Assembly (NCBI GenBank): GCA_030430105.1
Contig: JAUIFW010000046.1
Span: 1-8,367, forward strand
DNA: 8,367 nt
Direction: 5' to 3'
Source of the DNA: a bacterium
GTDB lineage: Bacteria; Patescibacteria; Gracilibacteria; 1-14-2-50-48-13
Shown here: positions 1-6,165 of the stretch, in pieces
Position numbering within the stretch: position 1 is the stretch's first letter
How the letters are laid out: the number at the start of each line of letters is the position of its first letter
Position numbers and translations under genes: made by a program
The notes under the pieces: model-generated
Databases searched by the model: none
Told to the model about the DNA's origin: nothing
The model's input: only the letters and a program-made list of their open reading frames with translations

Positions 1-681
1 TTTACAGCACTTCTAGGATGGACTGGACCAAACGACAAAGAAGTATATACCTTGCCTGAAATGATTGAGGATTTCTCCGTAGCGAAGGTGCACAAGGCAG
101 GAGCTGTGTTTAAACTTGAGAAGCTGAACTGGCTCAACGGACAACACATCCGCATGAAGACGCCTGAAGAACTTATGGAAGTTCTTCTCGACTACGAAAC
201 TGGACGAGGAAATGTGATCAATCACAAGCACCACATCGAGGCAAAGGTAGGAGAAGACACGCTCTCTATCGACAAAGATACCTTCAAAAAAATGGTGGAA
301 CACGGATCAGGACGACTTGTCCTCCTCTCAGAGTTCTTGCCAAGCCTTACATGGTACAAAACTGAGAACCTAAACTATGATCCATCACTCTTCCATCACG
401 AAAAGATGAAGGTTGACAGTGAGAGTGCCAAGGTAGCAATAGGGTTCCTAAAGACAACACTTCAATCCATTGATAGTACACAATGGGAACTCGCCTACCT
501 CAAAGAGACACTACTTAGCGCTATCAAGGAAGCTGGGTACAAGAATGGACAGATCCTCTGGCCACTTCGCGTAGCTCTCTCTGGACTTCCACATAGCCCG
601 GGAGCCTTTGAGCTAGCAGACATGCTAGGAAAAGAAGAGACAGAGCGCCGAATCAAACATGCTGAGAATCTACTCAGCTAA
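1..681 (+). CDS. gltX: Glutamyl-tRNA synthetase, C-terminal part (5' truncated by window edge)
   Basis: This is the 3' portion of a class I glutamyl-tRNA synthetase, which charges tRNA-Glu (or tRNA-Glu/Gln) with glutamate in the cytoplasm. The frame is open from base 1, and the first visible residues (FTALLGW, then VFKLEKLNWLNGQHIR) match the conserved block just after the KMSKS loop in the family. The catalytic Rossmann fold with HIGH and KMSKS therefore lies to the left of the window. The remaining residues form the helical anticodon-binding domain. It ends in the family-typical block WPLRVALSGLPHSPGAFELADMLGKEE written here in two parts: WPLRVALSGLPHSP, then FELADMLGKEE. In all 226 residues are visible, close to half of a usual 470-490 residue enzyme. 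A TTG at 52 could be mistaken for a start, but homology clearly continues upstream of it. The stop is TAA, and the next gene follows after 21 bp, probably in the same transcript. Confidence 0.95.
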   Translation, partial: FTALLGWTGPNDKEVYTLPEMIEDFSVAKVHKAGAVFKLEKLNWLNGQHIRMKTPEELMEVLLDYETGRGNVINHKHHIEAKVGEDTLSIDKDTFKKMVEHGSGRLVLLSEFLPSLTWYKTENLNYDPSLFHHEKMKVDSESAKVAIGFLKTTLQSIDSTQWELAYLKETLLSAIKEAGYKNGQILWPLRVALSGLPHSPGAFELADMLGKEETERRIKHAENLLS

Positions 682-702
682 CCTAACGGATAAATCATAC
701 GC

Positions 703-1020
703 ATGCTATTTTCACATTTACATATGATCATCGACTTCCTACAGAAGCAGGTTCCCTGCCCAAACTGTAGTGAAGTCTATGACACGAATCTCATAGATAT
801 TGTAGACATCTACGACGAAGGGGCGGTTATCATCCTAGAATGTGGTGAATGCGGCACTGAAGTAGAAGTAGAGATCCAGATCCGAGATGGAGAGCTCACG
901 CCAAATATCACCATCCTCAACGAAGACGCTGTCTCCGAAGAGGATGTGGAGCGCATAACAAAAGCCCTTGCTGGACACAAGGGCGGGCTCAAATCTCTTT
1001 TTAAGGAAGAAGAACTCTAG
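703..1020 (+). CDS. Small zinc-ribbon-like protein of unknown function
   Basis: I do not recognise this protein as a named family. It is 105 residues long and carries two CxxC knuckles, CPNC at residues 19-22 and CGEC at 47-50. They are separated by 24 residues of beta-prone sequence, the arrangement of a treble-clef or zinc-ribbon domain. The rest is strongly acidic, with a likely C-terminal helix (residues 78-103). There is no signal peptide or membrane segment, so it is probably cytoplasmic. Neither possible start has a clear Shine-Dalgarno site. The in-frame ATG at 724, giving 98 residues beginning MIIDFLQKQVPCPNC, is a serious alternative because the first seven residues look unstructured and dispensable. 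It follows gltX closely on the same strand and ends 1 bp from the convergent gene at 1022. The stop is TAG. A role in RNA or DNA binding is possible from the fold alone, but nothing here proves it. Confidence 0.8.
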   Translation: MLFSHLHMIIDFLQKQVPCPNCSEVYDTNLIDIVDIYDEGAVIILECGECGTEVEVEIQIRDGELTPNITILNEDAVSEEDVERITKALAGHKGGLKSLFKEEEL

Positions 1021-1021
1021 T

Positions 1022-1681
1022 TTAGAGAATCTTGTTTCGTCTACGACGAGCAGCCTCTACTCCTAGTCCAACAAATCCACTCATACCGAGAAGAAGAAAA
1101 ATCTCATCTCCGGTACGTGGTGTTTGTGGCGCTCGTTCAGCAGTAGTTGTTGTTCGAGCTGTTGCAACCGCAGACGAGGTAGTCACAGAACGTGCAGTCT
1201 CAAAGGTCGCCACTTCCCGCGAATACGTAGAGCTAATTCCTGTAGCACCACTCGTATCGAGAACTGAGGTCGTAGCCGCATTGGTACTTTCAGCAGTATT
1301 CTCAGCACTTGCAGACTTCAAGGAGTCATCGGATACTTCATCTAGGGTAGATACCAAAGAAGCAGAGATCGCTGTACCATCAGAGGCAATTTCCTCATTG
1401 GTAGCTGCAAGACTTCCTGCAATACCAGCCCCTACCGATGTCGTCTCATCCGCTGCAATTGTCTCTGTACTTGTAGAAGTTACAACAGTCGTAGTAGACT
1501 CAGTACCTAGGCTCGCTCCAATCGTCGTAGAAGCTTGTTGTTCATTACCAAGCAAACTAGAAGCTAGTTCCTGCGGCCCAAAGAAATTAATCAAGTAGGC
1601 AAAGAACCCTAGACTAAAGAATACCAGGAGTGCCGTTGGCACATTCATATGTCGTTTGAACCAATTCATGATCTTGTTCAT
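1022..1681 (-). CDS. Ser/Thr/Ala-rich surface stalk protein with sortase-like C-terminal tail
   Basis: This 219-residue protein has the layout of a cell-surface stalk. A short basic N-terminus is followed by one hydrophobic segment (residues 14-34), acting as a signal peptide or uncleaved anchor. About 150 residues of low-complexity Ser/Thr/Ala/Glu sequence come next. The C-terminus has a TPRTGDE motif (residues 187-193), a hydrophobic stretch (194-211) and an RRRR stop-transfer cluster (212-215). The C-terminal order motif / hydrophobic / Arg is that of an LPXTG-type sorting signal, with Thr in place of the leading Leu. Whether a sortase cleaves it is inference. The gene starts 3 bp after the stop of the upstream surface gene (1685-3247), so the two are almost certainly co-transcribed and perhaps translationally coupled. 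No Shine-Dalgarno site is visible; ATG at 1669 is an alternative start. The long plus-strand frame across it has no such domain logic and is a shadow. No specific function is recognised. Confidence 0.85.
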   Translation of the reverse strand: MNKIMNWFKRHMNVPTALLVFFSLGFFAYLINFFGPQELASSLLGNEQQASTTIGASLGTESTTTVVTSTSTETIAADETTSVGAGIAGSLAATNEEIASDGTAISASLVSTLDEVSDDSLKSASAENTAESTNAATTSVLDTSGATGISSTYSREVATFETARSVTTSSAVATARTTTTAERAPQTPRTGDEIFLLLGMSGFVGLGVEAARRRRNKIL

Positions 1682-1684
1682 GAT

Positions 1685-3247
1685 TTATCGAGTAAGAGAT
1701 TGATAAGCTTCTAAAAAGAGTTCCAGGTCATCACCATCCACCACACCGTCCCCGTTCACATCCACATCGATGATTTTCACCGTGGTGGAGTTGGAAGGTA
1801 CAAGCGCATTAGTGGTTGATGAATACACTGGGGTTGTAGGCTGCGTTACAATAGGCGTGCTAATGATTCCACTTGTTCCAGTCACAGAAGAAGTGCCTGT
1901 AGTTGTAGACGTTCCAGTCACAGAACCAACAGTCGATCCAGTGGTCGCCCCAGTACTTCCCGTAGTTGTAGAAGTCGTTGAAGTACCCGTAGTCGTACCG
2001 CTAGTCTGCGAACCAATCACTTGTGGTAATCCTGGCAAAGGCTCATCCACTCGGAAAGAAAGGGCACCCGTAAGCTCATTGCCTCCAGCATCCACAATCC
2101 TATATGGGAGAGAGTACGGTACAGCGCTTGCTACAGCAGAAGCTGGAAGCGTAAAGCTTGTTGCATATACCGTATAGAGTGGGCCCGTAGAAACCTGCAC
2201 CATAGATCGATCACTAGAAAGCCCAAGACTTGAGAGGTCCATTTGTACTGAGCGTAGTGACTCAGCCCCCTCCTGATCAGAAATACTGAGCGTCACCGTT
2301 ACATTGGTGTTCGACCCCTGCCTTACTGAGGCTGGTGTAATACGAGTAGCATCAGCCGTCACCTCTGGTCTCGCATCGTTGGAAGAAATGGTTCCACTCG
2401 TGCCGGTCGTCGTCACCTGGGGCGGCTGGGGAATCTCAATAGTCGGCTGATTCCTCTGATCCTCTAACTGATCCGCAAGCTCATCCGCAGAAAGCGCATC
2501 CTCTCCAGTAAATACATCTCGCACAGTTTCACCTTCGGCACCTTCAAGCCTCGACTCAAAATACAGGACATCCGCAGAGCCCTCAAAGGAAGGAACAGCC
2601 TCCTCCTGCAAGGTATTGGTCGTCTTCACGCCATCACGTATCTTCATAAGAAGTGGGAGGTTGAAATCAATCCGCCCTACATTTGTAAAGCTAAAGGGAA
2701 GTCTGAGAAAAGGATCCAATTCCTGATATGCAAAAAGCTGCAATCCTTCAGCAGGAAGAAATTGTATGAAGAGAATGCCATCTCCACGATTGGTCTCAAT
2801 CACAAAGGTACCATATTCATTCCCCACCAATTTAGCCCCCTTGTACTCCATCACATCCCCAGGGTACTCCACCACGAATTCAATTCCCTGTTCAAAGGTA
2901 AAGTCACGCCGCACATCAAAAGCAATATCCACAGACCCACCACCATCCGCAACGCGATCAGAACTTACTCGATATACGTGTGAGAAGTATAATCCAACTC
3001 CCTCAGAGGAGTTCCCAAGCACATTTTCTCTATAGGTAGCATCCCGCTCTTCAAAAACAGGAAAGGGATCAAAAAGTGCTCCCGTCCCCGTAGAAACAGA
3101 AGGAAGCTGCGCCCCAGACTCCACAGCCGTAAAGCTCGAATCATTCAATAGCGAAGACTGCAGGTTCCCCTGAAGACTAAAGACGAAGAGTAAGGTCGTC
3201 AGCACGCCCACTCCAATCAATACCGCAATTTTTTGGTTTTTGTTCAT
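1685..3247 (-). CDS. Membrane-anchored surface protein: cohesin-like, Ig-like, Thr-rich linker, single dockerin repeat
   Basis: The protein has 520 residues. A hydrophobic segment at residues 5-25 is the signal or anchor, so the rest should lie outside the membrane. Residues about 89-200 show alternating beta strands (IEFVVEYPGDVMEYKGAKL, then GILFIQFLP) that resemble a cohesin or related carbohydrate-associated beta-sandwich. Residues about 294-401 look like an Ig-like or bacterial surface beta domain. Residues 415-460 are a Thr/Ser/Gly linker. The C-terminus has one dockerin/EF-hand calcium loop, DVNGDGVVDGDD, with D496, N498, D500, G501, D504 and D507 in the canonical ligand positions. Canonical dockerins carry two such loops; here only one is present and the protein ends 13 residues later. 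The ATG at 3247 is chosen over an upstream ATG at 3325 because a strong -10 element (3272-3277) lies inside the longer version and because the signal segment then sits at the N-terminus. It is the first gene of an operon with 1022-1681. Domain names rest on pattern recognition; the dockerin loop is the firmest. Confidence 0.87.
   Translation of the reverse strand: MNKNQKIAVLIGVGVLTTLLFVFSLQGNLQSSLLNDSSFTAVESGAQLPSVSTGTGALFDPFPVFEERDATYRENVLGNSSEGVGLYFSHVYRVSSDRVADGGGSVDIAFDVRRDFTFEQGIEFVVEYPGDVMEYKGAKLVGNEYGTFVIETNRGDGILFIQFLPAEGLQLFAYQELDPFLRLPFSFTNVGRIDFNLPLLMKIRDGVKTTNTLQEEAVPSFEGSADVLYFESRLEGAEGETVRDVFTGEDALSADELADQLEDQRNQPTIEIPQPPQVTTTGTSGTISSNDARPEVTADATRITPASVRQGSNTNVTVTLSISDQEGAESLRSVQMDLSSLGLSSDRSMVQVSTGPLYTVYATSFTLPASAVASAVPYSLPYRIVDAGGNELTGALSFRVDEPLPGLPQVIGSQTSGTTTGTSTTSTTTGSTGATTGSTVGSVTGTSTTTGTSSVTGTSGIISTPIVTQPTTPVYSSTTNALVPSNSTTVKIIDVDVNGDGVVDGDDLELFLEAYQSLTR
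1868..2005 (-). repeat. Degenerate in-frame repeats encoding a Thr/Ser/Gly linker
   Basis: This stretch encodes the low-complexity linker (about residues 415-460) of the dockerin-bearing surface protein, with recurring TGTS and TTTGS units. At DNA level one 15-nt string is exactly repeated on the plus strand at 1875-1889 and 1911-1925, a 36-nt (12-codon) offset that keeps the frame. Such linkers commonly change length by slippage or unequal recombination, so copy number may vary between strains. Its likely role is a flexible, possibly glycosylated spacer before the dockerin loop. Confidence 0.65.
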
Positions 3248-3271
3248 AGGTACACGTTTTGGTGTCCTTTT

Positions 3272-3280
3272 ATTATACCA
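3272..3280 (-). promoter_or_regulatory. Extended -10 promoter of the surface-protein operon
   Basis: Read on the minus strand this is TGGTATAAT: a perfect sigma-70 type TATAAT (3272-3277) preceded by the TGn extension. No good TTGACA -35 box is found 16-18 bp upstream, which extended -10 promoters can tolerate. The predicted transcript start is near 3265, leaving a leader of only about 18 nt before the ATG at 3247. An AAAAGGA string at 3265-3271 would fall at or before the transcript 5' end, too far from the ATG to act as a normal ribosome-binding site. Six-bp inverted repeats flank the element (3258-3263 with 3277-3282, and 3252-3257 with 3293-3298). Confidence 0.7.
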
Positions 3281-3340
3281 AACAATTGAAATACGTGTGG
3301 TATTTTCATCACTTTTACATCGCAACGCTTTACGATAAAA

Positions 3341-3370
3341 TTGGCAATGAGTGAAAAATTATGTTATAAT
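3341..3370 (+). promoter_or_regulatory. Sigma-70 promoter of the coiled-coil / exporter genes
   Basis: TTGGCA (3341-3346, one mismatch from consensus) and a perfect TATAAT (3365-3370) are separated by 18 bp. A TG at 3362-3363 adds the extended -10 motif. The predicted start is about 3377, so the leader to the ATG at 3391 is only some 14 nt and holds no Shine-Dalgarno sequence. This looks like the strongest promoter in the window. No separate promoter is seen before the exporter gene at 4438, so this one probably serves both genes. Confidence 0.8.
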
Positions 3371-3390
3371 ATATAGATAACTACTTCTAT

Positions 3391-4353
3391 ATGAGAGACC
3401 TCTTAGAGAACATCCAGTACTACGCCAGAGAATTCTGGGACCTCCTTGAGGAAAGTCCTGCCGCCAAGGCTATTGGGGTATTTTCCCTACTCATGATCCT
3501 AGGAGTAGGAGTACTACTCATAACAAGCTCTCCAAGTACCGATGCACCTATCCGCTCTGCAGCACCAGAAGTAACCTCAACAACTCCTACAAACGAGCAA
3601 GAATCAAGCGCAGAACCTGAAGCGACAGAAACAGCTCAACCAACAACAACCGAAATCCGAAATCCGTCGCGTCAGACGCGACCAACCTCAGAACCCGATA
3701 GCGAAGCTATCGGCACAACCCTCACCCTAGGCTCCTTAGCAGACCTAGAGGGAGCAGTAGAAGCAAATCGTATCCTCAAGGAGTCCATCTCCCTGTCCTA
3801 CGCACAAAACCTAGAAACCTTCAGTAACAATTTCTACGCAAGACAGGTAGAATACCTCCGTGAACTAAAAAACTACCTCTTCATCGACATCGCCTCAAGC
3901 CTACGGGCAAGCCTAGACAAAGGTGTATTGATTGAAACCTATATAAGAGAGCTCTCAAGCCTTGGACAAGAGGGAGTGCTCAGACTAGAAGCGCTACAAA
4001 ACGAACTCACCCTACTCAGTGCCGAAATCAACGCACTGACCTCAGAGAGACAGCAAGCCACAAACGATCTTCAAGTACACCTCAGCAACTACGAAGCACG
4101 GGAGAGCTACATCAACTTCGAAGCCATGCAGGACCTCCAAGCTGAAATCGGAAAACTCTCCACACAACGCTTCGTCTACGGAATCCTAGAGGACAACCTA
4201 GGCCGTCTCCTCACCCTCGCACAGCGAAAAATCGACTTCATGCGAGCAAACAAGGACGCCCTTGTCAAAGACGTACGAGTAGTAAACATCGAAGGCTTCT
4301 CCGACGACCTGATCATGTCAGAACAAGAGTGGAGAAGCACCCTCCAAGACTAA
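3391..4353 (+). CDS. Membrane-anchored coiled-coil protein of unknown function
   Basis: I do not recognise this 320-residue protein. It starts with an amphipathic, acidic cytoplasmic helix (residues 1-25) followed by one transmembrane segment (about 26-45). A Ser/Thr/Pro/Glu-rich linker spans 46-110. The long alpha-helical region at 115-295 has heptad-like Leu/Ile spacing, strongest around 195-265, and is probably a coiled coil projecting outside the cell. The linker contains two perfect DNA palindromes, encoding residues 92-97 and 102-108, that look like insertions tolerated in flexible sequence. The ATG lies about 14 nt from a predicted transcript start without a Shine-Dalgarno site. The stop is TAA. 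The exporter gene begins 84 bp later on the same strand, so a structural partnership is conceivable, for example an extracytoplasmic adaptor. A cell-envelope scaffolding role is equally possible, and no homology-based function is claimed. Confidence 0.85.
   Translation: MRDLLENIQYYAREFWDLLEESPAAKAIGVFSLLMILGVGVLLITSSPSTDAPIRSAAPEVTSTTPTNEQESSAEPEATETAQPTTTEIRNPSRQTRPTSEPDSEAIGTTLTLGSLADLEGAVEANRILKESISLSYAQNLETFSNNFYARQVEYLRELKNYLFIDIASSLRASLDKGVLIETYIRELSSLGQEGVLRLEALQNELTLLSAEINALTSERQQATNDLQVHLSNYEARESYINFEAMQDLQAEIGKLSTQRFVYGILEDNLGRLLTLAQRKIDFMRANKDALVKDVRVVNIEGFSDDLIMSEQEWRSTLQD
3666..3682. repeat. Short perfect palindrome inside a coding region (CGCGTCAGACGCG core)
   Basis: The sequence has 8-bp complementary arms around a single central A (3674). 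Its inner 13 nt, CGCGTCAGACGCG, recur exactly at 4386-4398 in the next intergenic gap. It sits in frame in the Ser/Thr-rich linker of the coiled-coil gene, encoding residues 92-97 (PSRQTR). A small mobile or REP-like palindrome is the likeliest reading. Confidence 0.75.
3695..3713. repeat. Second palindrome in the same linker, GCGAAGC mini-hairpin
   Basis: Two perfect 8-bp arms (CCGATAGC / GCTATCGG) enclose a GAA loop, 12 nt downstream of the previous palindrome. The centre GCGAAGC is known from DNA structural work to form an unusually stable single-stranded mini-hairpin. It encodes linker residues 102-108 in frame. Confidence 0.72.
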
Positions 4354-4382
4354 ACGCTCAAGGAATCAAAAAGCTCCATACC

Positions 4383-4401
4383 CACCGCGTCAGACGCGGT
4401 G
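4383..4401. repeat. Intergenic palindrome sharing its core with 3666-3682
   Basis: Nine-bp perfect arms flank a central A (4392) in the 84-bp gap between the coiled-coil gene and the exporter. The 13-nt core CGCGTCAGACGCG is identical to the one inside the upstream coding sequence, while the outer pairs differ but stay complementary. No T-tract follows, so it is not a typical intrinsic terminator. Its last base is the first base of the heptamer array. Confidence 0.75.
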
Positions 4402-4435
4402 ACCTAAGACCTAGGACCTAAGCCCTAAGCCCTAC
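4401..4435. repeat. Five-unit heptamer tandem array directly before the exporter start
   Basis: Five consecutive 7-nt units fill this stretch: GACCTAA (twice), GACCTAG, GCCCTAA and GCCCTAC. The array ends two bases before the ATG at 4438 and thus occupies the place where a ribosome-binding site should be. It contains an in-frame TAA (4426-4428), so it is not a coding extension of the exporter. Confidence 0.8.
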
Positions 4436-4437
4436 CC

Positions 4438-6114
4438 ATGTCTCTCTGGACCCAAACCTGGAAAGCGCTCCTCATCATGATGGGGGATCAAAAATGGCGA
4501 TTTTTGCTTTGGAGCGGGGTCCTTATGCTGTTTTATGTGTACAGCCTAGTACCGGCACTTTTCCTCGGACTTCTCGTAGACTTTTTCACCTCCTATGAAC
4601 AAGGTGAATCCCTTTGGTTCCCCTTTTTCATCATCGGAGTATTTGGTAGTAGTTATGCTCTAATCTCTATTTTAAGGCTCAGTACAAAACATATCGTGAA
4701 TTCTATCATCATTGGTATCGAATCTAGAGCTCGTCGCATAGGGATTAGAGCTATCCTAGATCAATCCTTGAGTTACCACCAAGAACATATGACAGGCGGT
4801 TTGATCCAACGGGTACTTACTGCTGGAGGTGCAGCAAGATCAATGCTGTTTACCACATACAACAATGTCTATGTAGCACTCGTGACCTTCGTAGGAGTGG
4901 TAATCTTTTACCTCTTCCTTGATCTTAGGTTTGTTCTCTTCGCCATTGGGTACATGATAGCTATCATTGGAAACGAATGGTTCTGGAGCAGAAGAATTGC
5001 AAAGTGGAGTAAACAAGTACACAAAGCAAGAGAAGAAGCAACTGGATCCATGACTGAGCTTGGTACTGGTATCCAAGCCCTTAAGGCCCACGGTGCTACC
5101 GGCTCACTCCACAAACACCACGAAGAAAGAGAAAACAAGCTAGAGAAGTTGGAGAATAAACTAGCGAAGGACGGAGCAAGAAAATGGATGGGTATCCAAG
5201 TCATATTTGGGATTGGTACCGTGGTATTTCTCTACCTCACCGTAAATGCACTAGTAGCACAAAGCATAACAGTAGGTATGATCCTTGTTCTATGGAACTA
5301 CTACAAAATGCTCTCAGACCAAACAAGAGACGTCTCCAACCACTACACCGTATTGTTGGAAAAAGCCACAGCAATAGCCCCACTTTCAAAAGTACTCATA
5401 GAACAAGCAAAGGATGGAGGCTCTGAATCTTTTCCAAGCCGATGGAAAAGCATTACCTTCTCTAATCTAGCGTTTGGGTACAAGGATGAAGTAGTACTCT
5501 CTGTACCAAAGCTCACAATTCACAAAGGAGAACACATAGGTATCATCGGTCCTTCAGGAGGAGGAAAGTCTACACTTCTCAAACTCCTTGCAGGCCTCTA
5601 CCCCCAAAGAGAAGGCTCCATTAGGATAAGTAACACCACATTAGGGGATATCAAGCACGAGGAGCGGACCTCAAACATCCGCCTCGTCCTCCAAGAAACG
5701 GAACTCTTCTCCCTACCCCTGCGTGACAACATCACCCTCATGGAAGAGATCTCAAACGCACAGCTTCTCAAAGTACTAGAGATTTGCCAACTAGAGGACC
5801 TGGTAAACAAGCTTCCAGAAGGAGTAGATACCAAGCTCGGAAGCGGAGGCCACTTTATCAGTGGAGGGGAAAAGCAGCGTATTGGCCTAGCCCGCGCACT
5901 CATCAAGGATCCAAGCATCCTTCTGCTCGACGAGGCCACCTCAGCCCTCGACAAGAAAACAGAGCTAGCAGTGATGAAAGCAATCCACAAGCACTACCCA
6001 AAAACAACGATCCTAGCCATCGCCCACCGCACAGAATCTCTAAAATCCATGAGCAGATTCCTAGAAGTACGAAAAGGTGAAGTCCGTGAAATTAAAAAAA
6101 CAACTATCAAATAG
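4438..6114 (+). CDS. ABC exporter half-transporter (fused membrane and ATPase domains)
   Basis: This 558-residue type I ABC exporter would dimerise to move a substrate, possibly a lipid, drug or peptide, out across the cytoplasmic membrane using ATP. About six transmembrane segments lie in residues 20-295 (around 23-50, 61-82, 138-161, 163-183, 250-274 and 276-295). The nucleotide-binding domain follows. It has A-loop Tyr348, Walker A GPSGGGKST (371-379), Q-loop Gln419, signature ISGGE (474-478), Walker B ILLLDE (494-499) with catalytic Glu499, D-loop SALD (502-505) and H-loop His530. All ATPase motifs are intact; the signature differs mildly from LSGGQ. Length is normal or slightly short for the family. 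The substrate cannot be told from sequence. No Shine-Dalgarno is present because a heptamer array abuts the ATG; ATGs at 4477 and 4480 are less likely starts. It is probably co-transcribed with the coiled-coil gene and converges on ftsK. No partner half-transporter is seen, so a homodimer is the simplest model. Confidence 0.95.
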   Translation: MSLWTQTWKALLIMMGDQKWRFLLWSGVLMLFYVYSLVPALFLGLLVDFFTSYEQGESLWFPFFIIGVFGSSYALISILRLSTKHIVNSIIIGIESRARRIGIRAILDQSLSYHQEHMTGGLIQRVLTAGGAARSMLFTTYNNVYVALVTFVGVVIFYLFLDLRFVLFAIGYMIAIIGNEWFWSRRIAKWSKQVHKAREEATGSMTELGTGIQALKAHGATGSLHKHHEERENKLEKLENKLAKDGARKWMGIQVIFGIGTVVFLYLTVNALVAQSITVGMILVLWNYYKMLSDQTRDVSNHYTVLLEKATAIAPLSKVLIEQAKDGGSESFPSRWKSITFSNLAFGYKDEVVLSVPKLTIHKGEHIGIIGPSGGGKSTLLKLLAGLYPQREGSIRISNTTLGDIKHEERTSNIRLVLQETELFSLPLRDNITLMEEISNAQLLKVLEICQLEDLVNKLPEGVDTKLGSGGHFISGGEKQRIGLARALIKDPSILLLDEATSALDKKTELAVMKAIHKHYPKTTILAIAHRTESLKSMSRFLEVRKGEVREIKKTTIK

Positions 6115-6130
6115 CTTCTTCCCAAAAGCC

Positions 6131-6165
6131 TTTGACATTTGATATCTGAAATTTGAAATTTGTAA
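6131..6165. repeat. Five-unit heptamer array after the exporter gene
   Basis: Five 7-nt units, TTTGACA, TTTGATA, TCTGAAA, TTTGAAA and TTTGTAA, run from 17 bases after the exporter stop up to the terminator palindrome, with a sixth degraded unit possible at 6166-6172. Consensus is TTTGAAA. Sequence differs from the upstream array but unit length and unit number are the same. Confidence 0.7.

Noticed and set aside
964..984. Seven-bp hairpin (GCCCTTG / CAAGGGC) near the end of the zinc-ribbon gene, with TCTCTTTTT further on
   Set aside because: The T-run begins about ten bases beyond the stem, too far for a normal intrinsic terminator, and the stem lies in coding sequence.
1015..1027. Five-bp hairpin at the convergent junction of the zinc-ribbon and stalk genes
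   Set aside because: Arms are too short and AT-rich, and no U-tract follows; chance pairing cannot be excluded.
1032..2177. Long plus-strand open frames (1032-1598 and 1770-2177) across the surface operon
   Set aside because: They are antisense to Ser/Thr-rich genes whose codon make-up removes stops on the other strand. They show no domain, signal or start context, whereas the minus-strand frames have signal segments, a sorting tail and a dockerin loop.
3248..3325. Longer N-terminus of the dockerin-bearing protein starting at ATG 3325
   Set aside because: The extension would place 26 polar residues ahead of the signal segment and would contain the operon's own -10 box.
3391..4353. Coiled-coil protein as an HlyD-type membrane-fusion protein
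   Set aside because: The helical region and single anchor fit loosely, but no lipoyl or beta-barrel sequence is visible and the helix runs nearly to the C-terminus.
4383..4401. Palindrome as an intrinsic terminator after the coiled-coil gene
   Set aside because: No T-tract follows on either strand, and the same core lies inside a coding sequence, so a repeat element is the better reading.
4401..4435. Heptamer array as a CRISPR-like or telomere-like element
   Set aside because: Units are 7 nt without spacers, there are only five, and no cas genes or molecule ends are near. It is a short minisatellite.
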